Shown: positions 50,553 to 58,992 of the stretch, piece by piece
Layout of the letters: each line of letters begins with the position of its first letter
Numbering within the stretch: position 1 is the first letter of the stretch
Origin: Mesostigma viride
Taxonomy: Eukaryota; Streptophyta; Mesostigmatophyceae; Mesostigmatales; Mesostigmataceae
Length of the DNA: 60,000 bases
Direction of reading: 5' to 3'
Assembly (NCBI GenBank): GCA_009746045.1
Contig: RPFO01000080.1
Span: forward strand, 5,001,556-5,061,555
The notes under the pieces: generated by a model
What the model saw: only the letters and a program-made list of their open reading frames with translations
Told to the model about the DNA's origin: nothing
Databases searched by the model: none
Program-made: the position numbers and the translations under genes

Positions 50553-50941
50553 GTAAGTTTATTTCCATCATAATTGTCGGTATTTTTCCTGCTGCATTTT
50601 GTACATGTCGCACTAGTTTGCTGAGTTTCGATTGTTTCATGAGTATGCATGCAGCCCGGCCCCGTGAGAATTTGACGTGGAAGAGCCGAAAGTATGTAAT
50701 GGTCTTCTTCGTTGCATGCAGCCAAATGATGCAGCGTAACCACCCAGCAACGGGTGATCATGAATTATGTAAGGGTTGGAAACTAGCAGTCTTGCTCATT
50801 TCTTGGCGATATCCCAGCTGCCCCCCCTTTATTTGAAAGATATTGCTCATGATGCAAGAAGGCTGGAGCAGTGAAGGCAACCTGGGACAAGGCCGGATGT
50901 GAGGCAGCTGACGTGGTGGGAAGGGGGGGGCAGCCGACCAG

Positions 50942-51222
50942 GTGGGGGCAGCAGGGGTCGGCAACCCAGCCGCGGGAGCACCACCACCAACGGATCAGGC
51001 CACCCGCCCAGCCAAGAAAAAGTCCAAGCCTTCTCTCCCTCCTCTCGAGCTTCCGCCACAGCGCACTGTGGCAAAGCATGCCGAGGTGCTGACAACGGCG
51101 GACTGGGCCAAATACCAGGTTTTCACCTTGTATGGTGACGGCCTGACGTACTACGGAAACCCTGACCCACAGGACCCGTATGCAAAGAAGTATGACAACC
51201 ACTGGCGCATGGTGGTCAAGTA
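50942..51222 (+). CDS. Further exon of pogo-like gene (unknown domain)
   Basis: This open segment has a proline/lysine-rich lead (ATRPAKKKSKPSLPPLELPPQRTVAKHAEVL), then LTTADWAKYQVFTLYGDGLTYYGNPDPQDPYAKKYDNHWRMVVK, ending at a consensus donor (CAAGTAAGT, about 51220). A last exon at about 51752-51846 after a TTATGTGCAG acceptor encodes YPKQHEQKRTERVKQTFVIADYGVAWCLVAM and a stop. No catalytic residues are identified. Exon joins are inferred. Confidence 0.4.
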
Positions 51223-51751
51223 AGTATCGTTGCATGGGTTGCATGCATTTGGCTCCAAGATATACTGGACCATTTATGTGACAAGAATGTACACTCTGTA
51301 TGTAACTCTGCAAACCCATGCCATGTGTGACTAGGTAGCATGCAGTACATATGTCTACCGCACACATGCGACAGGTCACGTCGGCATGATCAAATGGGCC
51401 AACATATTAGTAGGCGTATGAGCACACACACATCACACATCACACATCGATCACACATCACCCATCACACATCGCACATCACACATCACCCATCACACAT
51501 CACGCGTACATATGCACTGTCACACGCACACGCACCACAACACAGGGACGCACCCCCCACCCCCCACACCCCCACACCCCCACCCCCACCCCAACCCCCA
51601 CCCCCACCACCACCATGTACCGCCGCCGCCGCCGCCACCACCACAACAACAACAACAACCACCACCAACAACAACAACATTGTACTTCGCATTTGTAATG
51701 CATTATTATGGTGTGTGGTTGTGTGTCTTGGCACGTTTCTTATGTGCAGGT
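51223..51751 (+). repeat. Presumed intron with (CACACAT)n / (CCCCCA)n / (CAA)n simple repeats
   Basis: It is bounded by GTAAGT and TGTGCAG. The inside holds CACATCACACAT units (51425-51500), a C-rich CCCCCAC tract (51549-51612) and CCGCCGCCACCACAACAACAAC runs (51617-51680). No coding support. Confidence 0.55.
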
Positions 51752-52098
51752 ACCCTAAACAGCATGAGCAGAAGCGCACGGAAAGGGTGAAGCAAACGTT
51801 TGTGATCGCTGACTACGGAGTCGCATGGTGCCTTGTTGCGATGTAGACTCTTCCCTGTGGGCCCAACTGCCCTTCATGTTTTTAATATCTGGCCATCATG
51901 TTGTAAACGGAGGTATTAGGGTTGCCGGTTGCGTCATTAATAATCGCACCCGCCTGCCGTATTTCTGGCACACCTTGAATAGGCTAGGTAGGGCTTGCCG
52001 TGACCTTTCCGACACAGTTTATATAGCACTGAAACGAGTGCAGACAGTATAGCTGAAACTAGCGCATTATAGGTGTTACACATCCATGCCACACAACT

Positions 52099-52345
52099 CG
52101 GTGGGACATGTCCCACCAACCTGTGTTTTGTATGTGTATGAACATGTGTCCCACCTACATGTAATTGAAAATTTGCCTGTCCCACCGACCTGAATTTTGA
52201 ACATGTAACTGTCCCACCACACTGAATTTTGAAAGCTACCCTGTCCCACTTACATGAATACCTGAAACATGGCTGTTCCACGTACCTGAACCTGGTGTCT
52301 CTCCTAGGTGAAAAGTGTTCCACTCGCGTCCCACCTACGTGAGCT
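52099..52345. repeat. Right subterminal GTCCCACC array of pogo-like element
   Basis: Words at about 52102, 52110, 52147, 52178, 52210, 52242 and 52328 mirror the left-end array and lead into the right TIR. Confidence 0.75.
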
Positions 52346-52352
52346 GCCCCTG

Positions 52353-53388
52353 TATTAGAAATAATGGCTGAAAATTCTTTGTGGGCACGCCGTGCTAAAG
52401 TTCGTTCGGGTAGGAGTGTCCCATTTTTAGGGCACGTTCTGTCAGATGCTGGGGTCGCTACCGACCCGGATAAAACTAAGTCAATTCAGGAATGGCCTAC
52501 TCCTACTGACGTTAAAGGTGTACGTAGTTTTCTAGGAATTGCTTCTTACTATAGGCGTTTTATCCCGCGTTTCGCAACTATAGCAGCCCCATTATTTAAT
52601 TATCATTTAATATTAATCATTTATTAAAGAAGGATATCCCCTTTGTTTGGAGTAGTGAATGTCAGTCGGCTTTTCAGTGCCTAAAATCCCTACTCCTTTC
52701 CCCTCCTGTACTCATCCTACCGGATACTACTAAACCCTTTGTTGTGGCTACAGATGCTAGTAAGGTAGCTATAGGTGGTGTCCTTCTCCAGGATCAGGGT
52801 CAGGGCTTACAGCCAATTGAGTATATCTCTAGGACAATGCTCCCTGCGGAGCGTAACTATCCCGTACACCAGCAGGAACTCTTAGCGGTGGTGTATTGTT
52901 GCCACGCGTGGCAGCACTTTCTTAAAGGTGCTCAATTTGATGTCTGCCTGAATGAACCCTGTGAGCTAGATCCTTATAGGTTAGTTATCCAAACGGATCA
53001 CCGTCCCCTTACCCATCTTCTCTCCCAACCCAACCTTACCCCTCGGCAAGCGCGCTGGATGGAATTTTTAGCACAGTTTTCCCCTTTTAAACTTCAGTAT
53101 GTTAAGGGTGTAGATAACATAGTACCAGATGCACTCTCTCGTCGTGCAGATTATTCCTTTTTCGAGGACCTTGATGTTCTCAATACTACTCTAGTTCCTA
53201 CTACTATGGGTGTAACCCCTTATGGTGAACTACCTGATGATGAATCCTATGCCTACCTCTTTCATACAGCTGTTCGCATGCCTGATCTCCTTTCTCACGT
53301 AGGACTCTCTCTCCCGTGTGAGGCCCTTCCCGTGGCCTCGGTGGGGGGGAGGGGAAAAATAAAATTTCTATACCGCTTAGCCATATAG
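52353..53388 (+). pseudogene. Gypsy Pol part 2: RT thumb/connection and RNase H
   Basis: It resumes at LEIMAENSLW with the typical gypsy connection motif FLGHVLSDAGVATDPDKTKSIQEWPTP and VRSFLGIASYYRRFIPRFATIAAPLF. A small frame change at about 52605 lies in an ATTTAAT-rich repeat. RNase H follows from 52744 (VATDASKVAIGGVLLQ, YPVHQQELLAVVYCCHAW, LVIQTDHRPLTHL, DNIVPDALSR) with catalytic D-E-D-D in place. The frame ends at 53386-53388. A frame change near 53340 separates it from integrase. Confidence 0.88.
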
Positions 53389-53498
53389 CGACTAGGTCAG
53401 GAAAGTCTTATGAAAACGTAGTCCCTCTAGGACCTCCCCTTCTCTTTGGCAAGGCGGTAGGAGATCTCTTTAAACCTGTTCTGGATACCTCTGTAGCG

Positions 53499-54800
53499 AT
53501 GCCTACCTCTGATCTTGAACGCCTTATTAGTAGATTTACGGCCACTGAGCCGGAAGCATTAGCTGCCATTGCTGCACATCCCCAACAATTAGGCAAGCAC
53601 CCTTGTAAATTTGTAGGTGGGTTTTTATATGTGCAGATAGCAGATTCTCCCCCTCAATGGCGCCTGTATGTCCCTCCTATCTGTCGCTCCTCCTTGCTCT
53701 TTGAGTTGCATGACTTAGCTGCTCATCAGGGTGGTAAACGGGTACGGGACCTAGTAGCCCGCTCTTATTACTGGCCTTCCCTTTATAAGGATGTAGATGA
53801 GTATGTTAGAACTTGTCAATCTTGCCAGGAGATGAAACCCAATAACGTAGGACAGATAGCAGAACCTAGGACCTTGCCTGACCCCATCATGCCGTGGGAT
53901 TCTATCATGATGGATTTTGTAGGACCTTTTAGAAAGAATGATAGGGGCAATGCCCAAATCCTTGTGTTCATAGATCGTTTTACTCGTATGTGCCATCTCG
54001 TGCCGTGTCCTTTAGAACTCACAGCACGTGATTGCGCACGCCTATACCTCAATAATGTATACAGATATCATGGTTTGAGTAGGCAGTTTATTAGTGATAA
54101 GGATAAGTTATTTACCTCAGATTTTTGGCAGCAGTTTTTCGCTGCCATCGGTACCAAGGTTACCTACGGTACTGCCTACCACTCCTCCTCCTCTCATTTA
54201 GTAGAGCGTCTTAATAGGGTAGTGGAAGAAGCGCTTAGGCACTATGTGAATGGCTCGGGAAGTGATTGGGAGGATTATTTATGTTTAGTAGAATTCTCCC
54301 TCAACAATTGCCCCCAGGCTGCGCATGGATATACGCCCTTCTTCCTAGATACTGGTAGACAGCCTCTTACCCCTACCTCTCTCTTAGCTAGTCCTCTACG
54401 GGACAAGGATGATGTGTCCCGAGATACTGTAGAAGGTGTACAGTCCTTACTAGATAGAATGAAAACTGCTCATGACCACGCGATCTCAGGGTACCAAAAA
54501 GCTCAGTCTAAGTACCTTGCTAGGTTGCGTGCCTCCTTAGATAGAAGAGCACCTGAGATAGAAATAGGAGATCTAGTATTAGTAGAAGGCCCCCGTGTTG
54601 GCCGTTTTGCTCATAAGTTTGAAGCAGAACTTAAGGTCAAACTTAGGCCCGCCTTCTTAGGACCCTTCCATGTGTTGTCTAGAGTAGGAAATTTCTTATA
54701 TAAAGTCGATATCCCTACCTCTTGGCAAACGCATTCAAACACCTTCCATAGGAGCCAGCTGAAACTGTACCACCCTAGTACGTTCGCTGGTAGGAGCTAG
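53499..54800 (+). CDS. Gypsy integrase
   Basis: The HHCC zinc domain is HDLAAHQGGKRVRDLVARSYYWPSLYKDVDEYVRTCQSCQEMK. The catalytic core has D (DSIMMDFVGPF), D (RQFISDKDKLFTSDFW) and E (SHLVERLNRVVEEAL). A GPY/F-like C-terminal module (IGDLVLVEGPRVGRF ... RPAFLGPFHVLSRVGNFLYKVDIP) precedes the chromodomain. The frame likely begins upstream (about 53390), joined to RNase H by a frame change. It ends at TAG 54798-54800 just before the chromodomain frame, so a further shift is needed. Confidence 0.9.
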   Translation: MPTSDLERLISRFTATEPEALAAIAAHPQQLGKHPCKFVGGFLYVQIADSPPQWRLYVPPICRSSLLFELHDLAAHQGGKRVRDLVARSYYWPSLYKDVDEYVRTCQSCQEMKPNNVGQIAEPRTLPDPIMPWDSIMMDFVGPFRKNDRGNAQILVFIDRFTRMCHLVPCPLELTARDCARLYLNNVYRYHGLSRQFISDKDKLFTSDFWQQFFAAIGTKVTYGTAYHSSSSHLVERLNRVVEEALRHYVNGSGSDWEDYLCLVEFSLNNCPQAAHGYTPFFLDTGRQPLTPTSLLASPLRDKDDVSRDTVEGVQSLLDRMKTAHDHAISGYQKAQSKYLARLRASLDRRAPEIEIGDLVLVEGPRVGRFAHKFEAELKVKLRPAFLGPFHVLSRVGNFLYKVDIPTSWQTHSNTFHRSQLKLYHPSTFAGRS

Positions 54801-55024
54801 CGCCTGCCCCTTTAGAGCATAACCCTGACACTGGGGAAGTAGAAGACGAAGTAGAAAGCATCGTGGCCCATAGAGATATCAAAAAGGGCCGCGGTACCCA
54901 GCGTCAGTATAAAGTGAAGTGGATGTATGCTCGTAGTGAAGTAGATAAGGTCTGGTATACGGAGAGTGAGCTAGATGGGTGTAGTCGCCTGCTGCAGGAA
55001 TATAAAACCCTGCACAAGCTCTAG
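54794..55024 (+). CDS. Chromodomain tail of gypsy integrase (shifted frame)
   Basis: EVEDEVESIVAHRDIKKGRGTQRQYKVKWMYARSEVDKVWYTESELDG has the chromodomain pattern: an acidic lead, V-x-x-I-V-x-H-R, Y-x-V-K-W, and W-x-x-E-x-x-L. It is the terminal part of integrase in chromoviruses, where it directs integration to chromatin marks. It starts in the frame that overlaps the integrase stop by a few bases. It ends at TAG 55022-55024. Confidence 0.85.
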   Translation, partial: ELAPAPLEHNPDTGEVEDEVESIVAHRDIKKGRGTQRQYKVKWMYARSEVDKVWYTESELDGCSRLLQEYKTLHKL

Positions 55025-55099
55025 TTGTAGGCCTTCTCCTCTCTTATGTTATGTCTGCTGTCGACGGGTGGTTGGTTGTCCCCCCCCTCCGCAGCCGTC

Positions 55100-57417
55100 A
55101 TGTCAGAGCCTACCCCTCCGGCTGAGAGCCCGCTGCCGTCCCTGCCCCTACCGGACCCTGAGCTGTACTTCGAGGCCCTTCCGGGCCGCTGGGTGTCACG
55201 GTCCAGTTTCCGGGTGGCGTCGTGCAGCCGGCCCTCCAGGCCCAACATGCGTTTAGTCAGGGCTGCTCTCTTCGGGGTCACGTGGTACGGTCCCTCCCCT
55301 GCTGAACCGCACCAGCTTGTTTTGCACGGGTTCGACGATGCCGGGCACTGTTTGTTAGAATGTGGCTCCAGCTGTCCAGCCTTGGGACAGATAGCTGCGG
55401 TTCTCCAGTGCCCCAGGGTGTTTTCCTACCTTTCTACCCCTGTGGGCCGCTCCTGCCTACGGGATGTGTTCCCCTGGCTTCCGGCCGAGGGTGATGCGGA
55501 AATAGATGAGAACCCCTGCGACCTTCTACGGGCAGTAGAGTTCATGGAGATAGCAGACCAGACAGCGGGCGTAGGATTGGGCGACCCTACTCCTACGGAC
55601 GCGCCGGTAGAGGCACAGTATTCTCCTGAGTATTCGGCCTCCCCTGCGGCGTCCTCCTCTTCAGTGTCGGCGCCTTCCCCTGTCCCGTCTTCACCGAGGT
55701 CGGTCCTGTGCGCATCGGTGGAGCCTACCCCTTTGGGCTCTGGTCGTGAGCCTGATCCTCTTTCGGCGACAGTTTCTGCGATGCAGGCGCAGATCCAGTC
55801 CCTGACGGCGGCCTTCGGGGCCTTCATGGCGGCCCAGGCGCACGCTCCAGCCACGCCAGGTGGGGTGTCTGCCGCAGCTGTGCCCCCTTCCCCTTCGGTC
55901 GCCTCGACGTCTACGGGTCCGTCTGTGCGCGCGAGCCCTCGGCGGCTGCGGTTCCCTCTGTTGCTGCGGCTCCTACGCCTTCGGCTACCTCTGCGCCTGC
56001 TACTGACGTACCTGCGCCTCGGCGCGAGTCCGCCGTCCCAGCGGCCGCGCCCGTCGCCGCCGCGTCCGAGCCGCCCACCACGTCAGCGCCGCCCTCGCGG
56101 GGTTTCTTCAGCGACCCGGGCGGTCTTCCCAGGCTTTGGGAGGGCGGTCCTCCGCAGAGGATCCCGGTGCCTGACTGGAGCTTGGACGGTAACCAGTCGT
56201 ATGCCGGATTGCCTGTCCCCACGGGCCCTATTTTCAACATGTGGCCTGGTGGTGCTCCGCCCCCAGAGACCGGCGCGCCAGTTGCGGAGGCGGGTCCGTC
56301 GCGACCCCCTGCGGCATCGGGTCCGACGCGGCCCCCTGTTGTACCGGCGCCGTCTGCGTCTGTGCCGGTTCCTACCCCTTCGTCGGCCCCTGTCCCTTCG
56401 GCCCCGCGGTCTTTGGCTGCGGTTGTTCGGTCCAGTGGCTCTGACCCGCGCGCACCCGCGCTGCCGATTCCCTTCGGGAGTTGTCAGAGGGCGATCGGGA
56501 TCGGGCCCCTTCTGTGGTGCATGCGACTCCGGAGTCGCGCGACACGCCTGTCTTTGGGTACGGTATGTCTGCGCTCGCCTGCCGCCAGTGTGACCTGCCG
56601 CGCGCCTCCGCCGAGCTTGCCATTTCGCCCATGTCCTACGGTTCTCCCAGGTGTGTCGGGCGCCGCGGGACCGTGGCCTACCAGTTGAGACTGATCGGCC
56701 TCCTTTCGACATGGTTATTTTAGCTGATCCGGTGTTCCAGGGTGAGATCCTGGTTCGGCGCGTCCTGTATCGCTGGGCTAGGCGCCACAATGACTTGGAC
56801 ACCTACGGCGGGTTCCAGTGGGCTTACCCTCCGCCTCTGGGCATTATGGCCTCAGATGCCCTTACGGTAGAGTTTCCTGCGGTGCCGGGTGCCACGTACA
56901 GCACGGTCCTTCAGCCCATCCTAGAGTGGGATGCCCGTCGTCCAGCGCCCATCCCGGGCCAGGGTTTGGACTCTCGGGTCATCCTCCTCCCCGGGCTAGC
57001 GACTACCTCGAGACGTTCGGGTCGCGACAGTGTGCCCGTCGGTGGCGCTCCCGTGAGATTCGGCATATCCGGTTGTGGCCGTCCAACGTGGAGCCCCTGG
57101 TAGATCTGTTTTTCCCGACGGGTATGCGCCCTCGGATCCGGTACCATCGCCTGCTCCTGCGGGCTCTCTGCCTGATCGCGGTAGAGCCTTTCCTACGCCT
57201 CTTTGCCTGTGGTTTCCTGGACTGGGCCCGGGGCCAGGTCGTTCTTACGCAGCATAGGTATTACTGGGCCTTCCTGGGTCTTTTTCCTGACGGCGTGTGG
57301 GCCGATGTTTTCCTCACTGTAGATAGGCACGACAATGCTGAGGATGTGTCTCACTACCAGGCGTACCTGGATGTCCTGCTGGCCTCCCGTGGTACCTACC
57401 AGACGGATGGCCATTAG
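55100..57417 (+). pseudogene. Gypsy ORF3, env-position protein of unknown function (frame-broken)
   Basis: The ATG at 55100 (MSEPTPPAESPLPSL) lies just after a pyrimidine tract ending CCTCCGCAG. The product (about 770 residues across about four frames) has an N-terminal compact part (FEALPGRWVSRSSFRVASCSRPSR ... LLECGSSCPALGQIAAVLQCPRVF), a long Pro/Ser/Ala-rich middle, and a conserved-looking C-terminal part (FDMVILADPVFQGEILVRRVLYRWARRHNDLD; RRWRSREIRHIRLWPSNVEPLVDLFFP; FLDWARGQVVLTQHRYYWAF). Frame changes lie near 55930, 56480, 56650 and 57000. I see no signal peptide or clear membrane span. No family is recognised, so it is not called Env. Confidence 0.6.
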
Positions 57418-57772
57418 ATAGAGGGCCTTAGGCCCGACCTGAGGGTGTTGTCCCTCCGGTATATAGAGTCGCCCTCACGTTCTGGCCAGTTGACTGGTCG
57501 TTCTTGGTCCTTGGTACTGATTTGTTTACTCTGTGTGTCCTGCCCAGTGCCGTTCCCCCCGGCAAGGACTTTGTTCCAGGCAGTTAGGGGAACCTACCAC
57601 CAGGCTTGGTGCTGGCTAACCCTACACCTCCCGGCGTGGTGGTGGAGACCGTGTGAACTATTGGTGCTTTGTATCTTGGATGGCCTGCCGATTGTGTTGG
57701 TGTGTGCTGGGTGCATTAGGTTTCCTACCCTTTGTTTCCTCCCTGTGCGTAGGGAGAGGGCTCCCTACCTTT
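57418..57772 (+). other. Gypsy 3' UTR
   Basis: Non-coding between the ORF3 stop (57415-57417) and the polypurine tract. No motif is recognised. Confidence 0.5.
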
Positions 57773-57785
57773 GTGGGGGGGGAGG
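57773..57785 (+). promoter_or_regulatory. Polypurine tract of gypsy element
   Basis: A GTGGGGGGGGAGG-type G-run directly abuts the 3' LTR start at 57786. Confidence 0.75.
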
Positions 57786-58355
57786 TGTTACGTCGCGTAA
57801 CAATTCGTTGTAGTTACGGACGTAAATTAGGTCTTTTGCCTCGGTTGTCCCTAGGTTTACGTTAGCTCCTACCGGGACATTATTGTCCTCGTAACAGTAC
57901 TGTGGTACATTGGGTGCCGTTGGGCGCCGCGCCGCGTACTTTACTAGTGGTCCTGATCCTGTGGTAGAATGTAGTGGACCAGCGTGCATCAGTAGATGTA
58001 GTGGACCAGCGTGCATCTGTAGGCGAGGGCCATGTCGGCCCGAGCGTGTTGGACCGTTGGTGACCATTTATGCGCATTCTACCCCTTGTGTGTGCACTCG
58101 GCGTGTGTTAAATGAATTAACACATTTAGGCTTGGGTCACGGCAGTGTAGTTGTGTTTCCTTCCTCTTTTCCTGGAGTAAACGGGTTTGTGTAAATGGCT
58201 TATGGCGTATTACAGTAGCACATACGTAAATGCATTGAGATCTGGATCGTCTCGTTCGTCTTTCGCTAGGGGTTTAACTAGAGGCGGCCTTACTAGTCTA
58301 GGTACAATTAGGACAGGTAGAGGTAGAGGTGGTGGTAGAGGCTTGCGGCGTAACA
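57786..58355 (+). repeat. 3' LTR of gypsy element
   Basis: Identical to the 5' LTR except for a 2-bp shorter GTTAGCT (about 57860) and one C/A change (about 58121). It contains the start of the RGG-rich frame, here running to a stop at 58370 in flanking DNA. Confidence 0.95.
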
Positions 58356-58851
58356 GCAAGTTGGCCAACTGACCGTGTGCTGTATTTCAGTCTTAGTATA
58401 TAGCAATTCCATGCTGCCAGAGATGACGTGGTTTTAAGTTCAACCTACAGTAATGGTGGCAGCAATCTCTATACCTCTGCAAGTGTCATTGCGCATGCAT
58501 ATCTACTTGTGTTATTATCCTTTTCAGGTGTGCACTGATTGTGCATACAACTTTGTTATGGTGTGCTTTTAACAGACTTCACAATTAAACAGGATAATGC
58601 TTGTACTTGTAAGCAGCAACGGTAATGCCAATGTCATGAGATGATGTGTCACATATAGGCATGTGGTGCATTGCAAGAACACAAAGAAAACATGCCTGAT
58701 TGGTCAGAATGTTGAGGAACCCCCTGAACCATTAAAAAAACAGCATTTTCAAGAGTCACCGTACGATTTGCGTATAATACCCCGTACGAGCGTATTATAC
58801 CCAATACCCATGGGCCCCGTACGATTGCGTATTGCGTATGCCTGTTCACTG

Positions 58852-58992
58852 GACGCGTCAGACACTGACGTGTCAGCCTCTGACGCGTACGTCCCGTTAC
58901 TAGAGGCACTGCTTGACCCCCGAGCCATGGTGACTCACCACCAATTAATACAGCATCGCTAGTTTCGTTCCCAGCCCCTCCCGAAAATAAAT
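58852..58992. other. Duplicated intergenic sequence between hAT end and Ig-repeat gene
   Basis: Equals 27264-27404. It has the nested inverted words GACGCGTCAG / CTGACGCGT and GACGTGTCAG. No gene. Confidence 0.6.

Larger units (their letters stand above)
46804..52352 (+). mobile_element. Pogo/Tigger-like DNA transposon, 5549 bp, in gypsy pol
   Basis: The TIRs CAGGGGCAGCTCACGTAGGT... and their inverse ...ACCTACGTGAGCTGCCCCTG run to about 25 bp. TA precedes (46802-46803) and follows (52353-52354), and removing the insert restores the RT codons KKV-LEI. A TA TSD, a CAGG terminus and an encoded HTH_Tnp_Tc5/CENP-B-like segment (about 50250-50552) fit the pogo family. About 250 bp at each end is packed with GTCCCACC/GGTGGGAC words. 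No DDE catalytic domain is recognisable. Confidence 0.82.
41992..58355 (+). mobile_element. Chromodomain Ty3/gypsy LTR retrotransposon, 16.4 kb with a nested pogo-like insert
   Basis: LTRs of 572 and 570 bp (41992-42563 and 57786-58355) begin TGTTACG and end CGTAACA. The TSD is GCAAG (41987-41991 and 58356-58360), and the uninterrupted site is at 26768. The internal order is: LTR-initiated ORF, RNase-H1-type hybrid-binding ORF, gag, protease, RT, RNase H, integrase, chromodomain, ORF3, polypurine tract. I see only about one substitution and one 2-bp indel between the LTRs, so insertion is very recent, yet the coding frames carry several frameshifts. Confidence 0.93.
41426..58851. mobile_element. 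hAT-like right part (duplicated copy), split by gypsy
   Basis: The pieces 41426-41991 and 58356-58851 match 26207-27263. The terminal CACTG is at 58847-58851. The gypsy element sits at the word GCAAG within TTTTGGCAAGTTGGCC. Confidence 0.75.

Noticed and set aside
55426-56802. Minus-strand frames of 142, 109 and 239 codons opposite gypsy ORF3
   Set aside because: Low-complexity Arg/Gly/Ala mirror images of the Pro/Ser/Ala-rich ORF3. No independent support.
55100-57417. Calling ORF3 an envelope protein from its position
   Set aside because: I see no signal peptide, no transmembrane segment and no fusion-peptide-like stretch.
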